A stretch of 64,000 nucleotides of DNA from Sphingobacterium faecale (GTDB lineage: Bacteria > Bacteroidota > Bacteroidia > Sphingobacteriales > Sphingobacteriaceae). The DNA is taken from the NCBI RefSeq assembly GCF_016746095.1, contig NZ_JAERTY010000010.1:248001-312000 (forward strand), in the 5' to 3' direction. Both the position numbers and the translations under genes were made by a program. Position 1 is the stretch's first letter; every line of letters begins with the position of its first letter. Below are positions 56,542-64,000 of the stretch, in pieces. The notes beneath the pieces are model-generated. The model had not been told where the DNA came from and ran no database searches. It saw nothing but the letters and a program-made list of their open reading frames with translations.

Positions 56542-56898
56542 GATCCATCAGGTGACCTATCTGCTTATACGAACGCACCAACAGATCAATCATCTGATGC
56601 TTATGATTAATAACCTGACCCGTTCGATTAATCACATAAGCTAAATGATTAATCAAGTAAGCCAAACGATAGATCAACTACTGCATATGATTAATCATAT
56701 GGCACAACTTATTCATCAAATGAGCAAAATGATGGATCAAACAGAGCACACAATTAATCAAGTACCGCATATGATTAATCTAATGACGCAGACTATTCAG
56801 CAAACGAACAAAACGATTAATCAACCGCAACACATAATACACCAAGTATGCCAAACGATTAATCAAACAACTCACAAGTATAATCGCACAGATCAAAA
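56542..56898 (+). repeat. Array B: 17 imperfect tandem units of 21 bp
   Basis: Units start at 56542 and every 21 bp to 56878 without indels. The consensus is GATTAATCA, then a variable part with CA near positions 16-17. The sequence differs from array A but the period is the same, and the two are separated by 52 nt. On the plus strand, the frame shared with ATG 56645 gives heptads of type x-I-N-Q-x-x-x. Confidence 0.8.
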
Positions 56899-56944
56899 GG
56901 ACATTCAAAAACCACAAGAATCGAAAGGCAACACCGAAAAATAG
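56645..56944 (+). CDS. Possible heptad-repeat protein encoded by array B
   Basis: 99 codons: MINQVSQ TIDQLLH MINHMAQ LIHQMSK and so on for about 12 heptads, then a charged tail ending NTEK. Hydrophobic residues recur at heptad positions 1, 2 and often 5, so a coiled coil is possible, although it is rich in Gln, Asn, His and Thr. The same frame continues upstream across a TAA at 56642 that replaces a CAA seen in the next unit. There is no clear ribosome-binding site. It may equally be a by-product of the DNA repeat. Confidence 0.3.
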   Translation: MINQVSQTIDQLLHMINHMAQLIHQMSKMMDQTEHTINQVPHMINLMTQTIQQTNKTINQPQHIIHQVCQTINQTTHKYNRTDQKDIQKPQESKGNTEK

Positions 56945-56991
56945 TATCTTTATCAGAGCCACTTATAAATCTTAAGACCGAACATGAAAAT

Positions 56992-57222
56992 ATGTTAAGA
57001 TCGGCTTTAGTAATCATAGACATCACCGTAATTGTTCTCCATCTTCCAGATCTCATTATCAACACCGTCAACTACATAAGATTAGTGCAGATCAACGATC
57101 CAGGCAAAAGCTTCGACCTTAGAAAGGTAGTGACAAGTGGCTTAAAGATTCTCTTGGCCTCTAACTTGGTTTACTTTTCTAAACAGATCAGTACTTATTT
57201 TTACAAGCAGGAAAAAGATTAG
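56992..57222 (+). CDS. Small two-helix membrane protein (putative)
   Basis: 76 aa. Two hydrophobic helices, about 4-28 (ALVIIDITVIVLHLPDLIIN) and 46-68 (VTSGLKILLASNLVYFSKQI), joined by a basic loop (SFDLRKV). No family recognised. It starts 47 nt after the array B frame ends, and a terminator follows at 57285. The helices support a real gene; the ribosome-binding site is weak. Confidence 0.45.
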   Translation: MLRSALVIIDITVIVLHLPDLIINTVNYIRLVQINDPGKSFDLRKVVTSGLKILLASNLVYFSKQISTYFYKQEKD

Positions 57223-57284
57223 GAAACGGTCTGTTTAAGAGATAACTTTTGCACTGTCGGGGAGTCCAGAACAGATATAAAACA

Positions 57285-57322
57285 GTAAAGAAGGGGCATT
57301 TCTAATGATGCCCCTTCTTTAC
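57285..57322. terminator. Bidirectional terminator-like hairpin
   Basis: A 15-bp perfect stem (57285-57299 with 57308-57322), 8-nt loop. It lies 9 nt after the end of the minus-strand Sus locus and downstream of the small plus-strand membrane gene, so it may serve both. T-runs are short. Confidence 0.75.
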
Positions 57323-57331
57323 AAAGGTATT

Positions 57332-58516
57332 CTAAGGCCTAGAAATTTTAAGCTCCATTTCCAATTTCCCATAGACACCCGATGCCGCAGGAGGTACAGC
57401 GAGTACTTTCATCGCCACATAGATATCTCTATCTGTAGATTTCAATAGAATAATATCACCTACCAGCAGATTGAAAATCCTATTTTGTGCAGCTGAGACC
57501 GAATTGTCGAAAGCCGCAACCATCTGGCTTCTATTCAACTCGTCCAACCCATCATATAATGCGAGAGCTGCAGCTCCTCGGTTTAACTTTAATTTACCTG
57601 AATTTCTAACAGACCAAGAATTTATCAATGATTGCCAGTCTTGAGAAAAAGCTCCAAATTCAGCCCCGTCCATGACGAAAAAATTAGACCTCGAGCCCGA
57701 TCCCAAAGTGTAGGCCAAATCAATATCTCTACCTTTGGGTTTTTGTACAACAGCTTCCTGAAAAACACGAATGAAATTAAAATCAATATACTCTGCATCC
57801 GTCCAAGCACTGCTCTTCAATGTAATCATATTTAGCTTTGTAGCCAACAAATCTACAGTCACAGCATCGGTATAGAAGTATTCAAATGCATTAACATGCG
57901 GACGAAACACTGTTTTCACAGAAATAGGTTTACTCGGATCCGCACCTTGAAATACGCTTACATCCGATATACCAACAAGCGTTTTTTTCTTTTGACCAGA
58001 TAAGTCCGTAAACTCAATCTCGGAGCCAAATAGAGTAGATGCATCACTCATCGTTTTCCACACCAGCCCTATAGAGTCCTGGAAGATTACGCTGTGACTA
58101 AGGACCCGTTCTTTTATGCTAGCCCTGTAATTGTCACCAAATACAGGAGCGCTCAACTCCATAGGAAGCGAAGTATTACCCAATCCATCGCTCGTATGCA
58201 CTAGAAGTGTGTAATCACGTTCTTTCAAATTTTCTATCACAGCAAACTGTCTTTCTGCAGTGCGATCAATAGGTAAAACTAACGAATCACCCTCATATCG
58301 AATAACCCATTTTTTTGCAGCTGGGTCTTGAGGTGTAAGCATACCTATCTGTAATCGATAATCTCCTGGTTGCACCCAAATCGAGTCAGGTTTACCAATA
58401 TGAATTCTCTCAATCGCATAATCCTTATAAAAATGATCCATCTTAGTGCAAGAAGATATAAACAAACATCCTGCACAAAAAACACTAGCAATTATAGAAA
58501 TAATTTTATTTTTCAT
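57332..58516 (-). CDS. DUF4998 lipoprotein of a Sus locus
   Basis: 394 aa. Lipoprotein signal ending FISSC. Residues about 22-215 match DUF4998 (CTKMDHFYKDY, IGKPDSIWVQPGDYRLQIGML, NLKERDYTLLVHTSDGLGN, FGDNYRASIKERVL). The C-terminal half is strand-rich and unassigned. Such proteins follow SusD genes in Bacteroidota and probably bind carbohydrate at the surface. Last gene of the locus, ended by a hairpin. Confidence 0.83.
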   Translation of the reverse strand: MKNKIISIIASVFCAGCLFISSCTKMDHFYKDYAIERIHIGKPDSIWVQPGDYRLQIGMLTPQDPAAKKWVIRYEGDSLVLPIDRTAERQFAVIENLKERDYTLLVHTSDGLGNTSLPMELSAPVFGDNYRASIKERVLSHSVIFQDSIGLVWKTMSDASTLFGSEIEFTDLSGQKKKTLVGISDVSVFQGADPSKPISVKTVFRPHVNAFEYFYTDAVTVDLLATKLNMITLKSSAWTDAEYIDFNFIRVFQEAVVQKPKGRDIDLAYTLGSGSRSNFFVMDGAEFGAFSQDWQSLINSWSVRNSGKLKLNRGAAALALYDGLDELNRSQMVAAFDNSVSAAQNRIFNLLVGDIILLKSTDRDIYVAMKVLAVPPAASGVYGKLEMELKISRP

Positions 58517-58535
58517 AATACGTAACAGTTAATGA

Positions 58536-59723
58536 TTAGTTTATAGGTCTACCATAAAATTCTAACTCTGGAATTTGCAAACGCGTACGTGGTTCCCAAG
58601 ATGTAACTGCCTCAATACGAATATAGCGAACGGCTGGCAAATCCAATGGAAAGTCAAAATCATTACCCGCCAAAGCCTTCTCCATATCTTCATCGGTATA
58701 GGGCTCTCCAACCGCTCGTCCTGAAGGACGCCAATTATCCCATTCCCCTAACAAAGTCCAAGTACTCATATCTGTACTAGCCTTTGTATTCCCCCAAATT
58801 CGGATATGTTTCATATTTGCAGTAGCATAATAAACAGTAGGTCCATTCATCCAATACTTGAACCTACTAAGCTGATAGTTTTTTAATAGATCGAGCGTAA
58901 CAAACTTCGGAAAAGGTGTATTATCATTAGCAGAGTAGAAACCATCTGCATAAGTCGCCCTTCTTCCATCAAACATTGTAGCCTTGCTATATGTATTGGA
59001 GGTTTGAAGCGCATCTCCAGCAATAATCCATGAAAAATGAGCTGGGTTCTGATGTGATATTGGTAATTTAATTTCTTCCCAAGGCTCAAACGTAAAGCTC
59101 ACAGTATCGCTGTAATTTTGCCATTTATCTCGAGTATAAATACCAAACTCTGTTTCAACAGGAGCTTGTCCACGAAAATTGAACGTCAACTTTCGACTTT
59201 CAGTAAAAAAAAGATCTACGTCAACCCATTGTCTGGTAGTCGGATCTCTCTTCAATACCCCAATCATTAATTGCGCACCTGTCGGGTTGCTTCCTATGAT
59301 CCTGCCGCCCCCCCAATCTTCTTTTATATCGACACCATGCGCCACTGCTTGATAAGGTGGCGTTTCTGGATTCACAATAACGTACACCGGCTCAGACTCC
59401 TTTTCATCCTTACCAACAGCATATAGTGCAATCGTATATTCTCGTGCCTGCGCAAACCCATCCACGATCAGTTTATTAGCATATTTTGACGACTTTGCTT
59501 CTCTCACTAAACCATTCTCCACAGTATATACAGCTTTGACGTAAGCTGTACGGGTATCATTAAGTTTAAAAGTAATAGTCGAAGCACCCGATGTGTTTTC
59601 GATCTCATATTGGGTGATAGGTTCTGGTGCCTCCCCCGGAAATCGTGGCGTCTGCTTTTCTTCCTCACAACTTATTAGGATAAATAGTGTCATGAGAGAG
59701 CATAAAAATTTCAATGTTTTCAT
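58536..59723 (-). CDS. DUF4959/DUF5126/DUF5000 surface lipoprotein
   Basis: 395 aa from ATG 59723, which starts a lipoprotein signal ending LISC followed by acidic residues (EEE), a surface-export pattern. Residues about 20-110 match DUF4959, the middle (VAHGVDIKEDWGGGRIIGSNP) DUF5126, and about 235-395 DUF5000, a galactose-binding-like fold (LSRFKYWMNGP, HIRIWGNTKASTDMSTWTLLGEWDNW). It probably binds glycan beside SusC/SusD. It lies 48 nt after SusD. Confidence 0.85.
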   Translation of the reverse strand: MKTLKFLCSLMTLFILISCEEEKQTPRFPGEAPEPITQYEIENTSGASTITFKLNDTRTAYVKAVYTVENGLVREAKSSKYANKLIVDGFAQAREYTIALYAVGKDEKESEPVYVIVNPETPPYQAVAHGVDIKEDWGGGRIIGSNPTGAQLMIGVLKRDPTTRQWVDVDLFFTESRKLTFNFRGQAPVETEFGIYTRDKWQNYSDTVSFTFEPWEEIKLPISHQNPAHFSWIIAGDALQTSNTYSKATMFDGRRATYADGFYSANDNTPFPKFVTLDLLKNYQLSRFKYWMNGPTVYYATANMKHIRIWGNTKASTDMSTWTLLGEWDNWRPSGRAVGEPYTDEDMEKALAGNDFDFPLDLPAVRYIRIEAVTSWEPRTRLQIPELEFYGRPIN

Positions 59724-59771
59724 AACAGATATATTAGTTCTTTTCATTTTAAAACAATACTTGTAACACCT

Positions 59772-61670
59772 CTACCATCCAGGACTTTGCATCAAATTCT
59801 CATTACGAAGCAACTCATACTCACGGATTGGCATAAAATAATCTCTCTTACGAAACTGTCGTTGATGAACCACAGTACGTTTATAAAATTCTTCTGGTGT
59901 CGCTCCTCGCTTATCCCACCCCATCATCGGTTGGCTCAGTATGTTCTCCGCAATCTTCCACCGTAATAAGTCCCAATATATCTGTGCTTCGTTATTTAAC
60001 TCAATTCTACGCTCTTGTTGTATAATTTCACGTAGCGAATTCTTATCGTTATATCTACCGGGCTGATTAGAGTATTGATCCCAAGAAACTTGCACTGTCG
60101 GGATACCAGCTCTTTCACGTATAGCATTCAAGTAGTCAAGAACCTCTGTACTAGGCCCTCCAAACTCATTAGCTGCCTCCGCGTACAACAAGTAGAGATC
60201 TGTTAACCGCATTATTGGAAACAGGTAGCTGGTCACCCGATAAGTACTACCATCTATCACATTGGTATAATTAATAGGTTTTTTAGGATAGTAACCTGTA
60301 GGGGAATGGTAATCCGTCAGTGCAGGCCCCGTAAATCTTCCTCCTCGGATTTCTAAGTGCCAGTTATCCCCTTCATTATATCTTCCTTGTCCGTACCAAA
60401 TCCCTCCATCAAATCCGATGTTGGCATAAAAACGTGGTTCTCGGTGAAAATGAAGATTGACGGTTTCATACCCTTCTTTCACATGCTGTTTGTTAGCTGC
60501 ATCTCCTATACGAAAACCATCTCTACCAGCATAATCCCACCCTGGGTCCTTATCTATAGGTAATCCTTTATCTGTATAAAACATCTCGACAATATTCAAT
60601 GTAGGCCCGTAAGCCCCTACAGTTCCACTACCAAGCCCTGTCGAGCTCCATGAACGAGGTGTTAACGCACTTTGTAGTGCATTGCTATTCGTGTTTGGCC
60701 AAATCACTTCACCGTTTATATTGGCATCGCGCGAAGCAAAAGCTTCTCGAATATTCATTTCAAATTGTGTAATATCAGAAAGATTCTGCGTCTGTCCTTG
60801 TTGAAAATAGAATAAATGCATGTTTATTTCCGAAGCATTATCAATAGCCTCTTTGGCAGCGATCATAGCTCGTTGCCATTTTTCTGCCGAATACGTCTGA
60901 TTAAACAATTGTCCGTTTACAGGACATATGTAATCAGCATAATCTGAATTACCATTAAAAAGTGGACTTGCTCCTGTAGCTAACACCTTAGCTTTCAACC
61001 CTAGCGCCATTAGGTGAGTAATTCGTCCGTAATTAGCCCTATCAATCTGTTGCAAAGGAAGGTTCGGCAAATGAGGTACAGCTTCATCTATTAAGCTTAC
61101 AATATAGTCTACACAAACGTCTACAGGCTCTCGCCTAACCCTCACAGTAGAAACAGATGCGTCAATAGGCAAATTTTCACGAATTAATGGTATTGGGCCG
61201 TAAAGTTGCATTAAGAAAAAATGATAGTATGCTTTGAGAAACTTGACCTCAGCTTCCCATTGGTCTCTTTCCATCTGCTGCATATCTGGTACACGCTGAA
61301 TATTTTCTAAGAATATATTACAATCCCGTATACCTTGAAACAGGTCACTACCACCATTTTGACCTTCCCAAAAATTCAGTAAAGGAGAAGATGGGTTCTG
61401 CTGCCCCATAACAAAGCGTGTGGCATTATCTGGATAATAACCTAACGGCCACATCTCCACCCCCGTAAAAGCTACGCTACCTGACAATGATCCGTGCGAA
61501 GGAAGGTAGGAGTAGCAGGTATACAAATATTTGCGCGCAGCGCTCCGTAGGGAAAATGCGTTCTCAATGGTAGCCACGTTATCGGGTACGACATCCAAAA
61601 AGCTGCACCCAGATAACCCCTGTAAGGTTAGAACCAACACTGCTATTTTTATAGTTTTTTTCATCATCAA
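59772..61670 (-). CDS. SusD/RagB-family lipoprotein
   Basis: 632 aa. Lipoprotein signal ending LSGC. SusD features: EVKFLKAYYHFFLMQLYGPIPLIRENLP near 140-170 and, toward the end, FPIMRLTDLYLLYAEAANEFGG and EIIQQERRIELNNEAQIYWDLLRW. It partners the SusC 6 nt upstream. Polysaccharide ligand unknown, since the enzyme genes of this locus lie outside the window. Confidence 0.93.
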   Translation of the reverse strand: MMMKKTIKIAVLVLTLQGLSGCSFLDVVPDNVATIENAFSLRSAARKYLYTCYSYLPSHGSLSGSVAFTGVEMWPLGYYPDNATRFVMGQQNPSSPLLNFWEGQNGGSDLFQGIRDCNIFLENIQRVPDMQQMERDQWEAEVKFLKAYYHFFLMQLYGPIPLIRENLPIDASVSTVRVRREPVDVCVDYIVSLIDEAVPHLPNLPLQQIDRANYGRITHLMALGLKAKVLATGASPLFNGNSDYADYICPVNGQLFNQTYSAEKWQRAMIAAKEAIDNASEINMHLFYFQQGQTQNLSDITQFEMNIREAFASRDANINGEVIWPNTNSNALQSALTPRSWSSTGLGSGTVGAYGPTLNIVEMFYTDKGLPIDKDPGWDYAGRDGFRIGDAANKQHVKEGYETVNLHFHREPRFYANIGFDGGIWYGQGRYNEGDNWHLEIRGGRFTGPALTDYHSPTGYYPKKPINYTNVIDGSTYRVTSYLFPIMRLTDLYLLYAEAANEFGGPSTEVLDYLNAIRERAGIPTVQVSWDQYSNQPGRYNDKNSLREIIQQERRIELNNEAQIYWDLLRWKIAENILSQPMMGWDKRGATPEEFYKRTVVHQRQFRKRDYFMPIREYELLRNENLMQSPGW

Positions 61671-61676
61671 TTCTAT

Positions 61677-64000
61677 TTAAAAATCCACCTTCAATCCCAA
61701 GTTAAACACACGTTGTATGGGATAATTTAAACCATTACCAGCCATCTCGACATCCCATAATTTAAACTTGCTGAAAGTTAACAGATTCATTCCATTGCCA
61801 TAAAGACGTAATGATCCGACACCAATTCTCTTTAATACGCCCTCTTCGCCTTTAAATGTGTATCCCAACTCTACTTGCTTCAGCCGTAAAAAGGAACCAT
61901 TACGCATCCACCAAGTGCTAGTAACTTCGTTATTTGGATTTCCTCCAGACCAACTTAATCTAGGGAAAAGAGCATACACATCCCTGTTATCTAAAGACCA
62001 ATGATCGTCTGCATAAACTTGCAGAACGTTATTCTGAATAGTACCGTTAACAATTTCTGCACCCTTAACACCATCAGCTGGATAGCGAAAATGTCTAAAT
62101 GGTCCTGTAGCTTCTGGATCAATGAAGAACGTTTCTCTAGCCAAACCTGTAAAAAACACAGATATATCAAAACCTTTGAAGCCTCCTGAAAGACCAAATC
62201 CGTAGTTGATCTCTGGAACTGTGGGATATCCCAAGGGAACCATATCTAATGAACTAATTATCCCATCGCCATTCACATCTACATACTTTATATCTCCTGC
62301 TTGAACTGCACCTCCAAGGAGTTGTTGCGGAGAGTTTCTTACTTCAGCTTCATCGACAAACAAACGCTCGGCGATATATCCTCTACTTATACTCATTGGA
62401 TAACCAGCTCGATATAGCCAAGGATATGGATAGGCAGGTTCCTCGTAAACAACAAACTCACTAGTTGCATAAGTGAAGTTTAACATTCCTTGCAACCATC
62501 CCCCATTATACCAATTCTTTTTGTAAGTAGCCTGCATATCGAATCCCGATCCCTTAGCCTCGCCAATATTGGCATGGATAGGCGCAGATAATCCCATCGT
62601 AGCTGGGATATCTGCCCGAGACATAAAAATATTCTTCCTATTTTCTTTAAACCAGTCCGCCTGTATCTCTACGGAGTTATTAAATAGACCTAACTCCAAA
62701 GCAATATTCGTTTTGTAAGCTGTTTCCCAAGTAATATCACGATTAGGATAACGATTTACCGCGACACCTGTTAGACTCTCGTCCAAGCTAGGGCCAAAGA
62801 CCCAACCCCTAGCTGCAGAATTCATATTTACCTCAGACAAGTAGTAAAAACGCTGAGATGGAGATCCAATCGCATCGTTCCCTACCAACCCGTAAGTACC
62901 TCGCAGTCTAAAGTTGGAAACTACAGGCTTCAGCACATCAAAAAATGATTCGTTAGATGCATGCCAAACAAGACCTATTGATGGGAAAAATCCAAACCTA
63001 TGCTCTTCGGAAAATCTTTCCGAGCCATTATAACCAAAATTGGCTTCTAATAAATATTTCCTAAGATAACCATAGGTAAATCGTCCAGCTAAATTGAGAT
63101 TACGATGTGGCAAGGACAATTGCAAACTTTTAGGGTTACCGGCCAGCTCGCTATTCATTGTACCAACCAACATACCATTTAATGAATGATCACCAAACGC
63201 TCGCTTATAACTTGCGATACCCTGCATGAATAAAAGTGAAGTCACAGACGTCCCACCTTGGCTATAGTCTAGATATTCGGTCCCCTGATCTTCATTATAT
63301 AACATATACACTGGATTATTGGCATTGTCCACCCCACTATACTTGTAAAAGAAAGGATTGTACGATCTATTAATTTCATAAAAAGCATTACGAGTAGTTG
63401 TTACTCGTCCAGTAAATGAGAGCCCTTCGGTCAAAAAGTCAAGCTTTTGGTTCATTTCTAGTTGTGCTTGCATTCTAGAGCGGCTATACTCCCGATATCC
63501 TTTTACCATTTCAGCATATGGATTTAAATAATTCCCTGTCTGTGCGTTACCAAACATTATATGCTGTAAGTATCGGTAATTTTCGCCTGCTGGATAATAA
63601 GGCTGGAACAACGTTGGTACCGCGCGCATGATATCTCGGTAGGCTTTCGTAGCATTCTGCAATGGCCCATTATAGTCATCAAAAGTACCGCTAAGGCGTA
63701 CAACGAGTTGGGTTTGTTTCGTCAAATCGATATTAATATTACTCAGTAAACCGTAAGACTTAAGGTTAACATTATTATTGAAGTTTGACTTACTTGGTAC
63801 TTTAAGAATACCGTTATCTTGATTAAATGAACCTGACACATAGTATTGCGCAATACTCCCCCCACCTCTCACACTCAGATTGGCACGTTGGTTCATAGCA
63901 TAGTCATTCAATAATTCATCCATCCAATTTACCGCTGGGTACTCCAAAGATCCTCCCAGTGGTGTCAATTCAATTTGTCTTTGGGAATAAGGCGTCTCCG
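61677..64000 (-). CDS. SusC/RagA-family transporter, 5' end beyond the window
   Basis: About 774 codons visible; the frame is open to the right edge, so the signal peptide, CarboxypepD_reg domain and most of the plug are missing. The visible part is the barrel (NQRANLSVRGGGSIAQYYVSGSF near its start) with the SusC-typical VNGDGIISSLDMVPLGYPTVPEINYGFGLSGGFKGFDISVFF near the end and a final LGLKVDF. It forms the outer-membrane channel of the third Sus locus. Confidence 0.93.
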   Translation of the reverse strand, partial: ETPYSQRQIELTPLGGSLEYPAVNWMDELLNDYAMNQRANLSVRGGGSIAQYYVSGSFNQDNGILKVPSKSNFNNNVNLKSYGLLSNINIDLTKQTQLVVRLSGTFDDYNGPLQNATKAYRDIMRAVPTLFQPYYPAGENYRYLQHIMFGNAQTGNYLNPYAEMVKGYREYSRSRMQAQLEMNQKLDFLTEGLSFTGRVTTTRNAFYEINRSYNPFFYKYSGVDNANNPVYMLYNEDQGTEYLDYSQGGTSVTSLLFMQGIASYKRAFGDHSLNGMLVGTMNSELAGNPKSLQLSLPHRNLNLAGRFTYGYLRKYLLEANFGYNGSERFSEEHRFGFFPSIGLVWHASNESFFDVLKPVVSNFRLRGTYGLVGNDAIGSPSQRFYYLSEVNMNSAARGWVFGPSLDESLTGVAVNRYPNRDITWETAYKTNIALELGLFNNSVEIQADWFKENRKNIFMSRADIPATMGLSAPIHANIGEAKGSGFDMQATYKKNWYNGGWLQGMLNFTYATSEFVVYEEPAYPYPWLYRAGYPMSISRGYIAERLFVDEAEVRNSPQQLLGGAVQAGDIKYVDVNGDGIISSLDMVPLGYPTVPEINYGFGLSGGFKGFDISVFFTGLARETFFIDPEATGPFRHFRYPADGVKGAEIVNGTIQNNVLQVYADDHWSLDNRDVYALFPRLSWSGGNPNNEVTSTWWMRNGSFLRLKQVELGYTFKGEEGVLKRIGVGSLRLYGNGMNLLTFSKFKLWDVEMAGNGLNYPIQRVFNLGLKVDF

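Noticed and set aside
55986..56898. CRISPR array
   Set aside because: There is no constant repeat alternating with unique spacers; every 21-bp unit is a variant of the consensus, and no cas gene is present.

Overview
The window looks like part of a Bacteroidota chromosome, most likely family Sphingobacteriaceae (Sphingobacterium/Pedobacter type). The reasons are three SusC/SusD pairs, lipoproteins with acidic residues after the lipobox cysteine, DUF4374, DUF2911, DUF4998, DUF5000 and DUF5683 proteins, and the housekeeping cluster parA-parB-DUF5683-dapB-lepB. No insertion sequence, prophage, rRNA or CRISPR array was seen.

Layout. 1-4.4 kb: an arginase-fold protein that has lost metal ligands (cut by the left edge), an SDR epimerase, a phosphoserine phosphatase fused to a shortened SerA-like regulatory part, and a DUF2911 protein. 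4.5-8.3 kb: a YdiJ-like D-2-hydroxyacid dehydrogenase directly downstream of an HglS-like 2-oxoadipate dioxygenase, together a plausible route from 2-oxoadipate via D-2-hydroxyglutarate to 2-oxoglutarate. 8.5-16.6 kb: cdaA, pdxJ, lepB, dapB, parB, parA, an FMN reductase and an LpxH-like phosphoesterase. 16.7-26.8 kb: an eight-gene minus-strand iron/siderophore operon holding a XusABC-like module, a second XusB-like propeller lipoprotein, an ECF sigma/anti-sigma pair, a Fur-like DNA-binding-domain-only protein and an outer-membrane receptor. 27.0-27.3 kb: three tRNA-Val genes. 27.5-30.4 kb: a porin and purine nucleoside phosphorylase.

30.5-47.1 kb, the most coherent system: nine minus-strand genes in a row between an upstream palindrome and a downstream terminator. 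They are NamZ (exo-N-acetylmuramidase), SusC, SusD, a surface lipoprotein, a DigH/YngK-like GHL10 hydrolase, a phosphoesterase-beta-propeller fusion, a GH9-deacetylase fusion, MurQ and a MurT-like sodium symporter. I read this as a polysaccharide-utilisation-style locus for peptidoglycan glycan strands/MurNAc. 47.5-52.4 kb holds a separate SusC/SusD pair.

52.8-57.3 kb is accessory: two membrane/lipoprotein genes, a 31-codon membrane peptide, five ACG/TCG steps spaced exactly 11 bp, an HTH-coiled-coil gene with a decayed partial copy, and two adjacent imperfect tandem arrays with the same 21-bp period but different consensus. The arrays are the least explained structure in the window. 57.3-64 kb is a third Sus locus, cut by the right edge.
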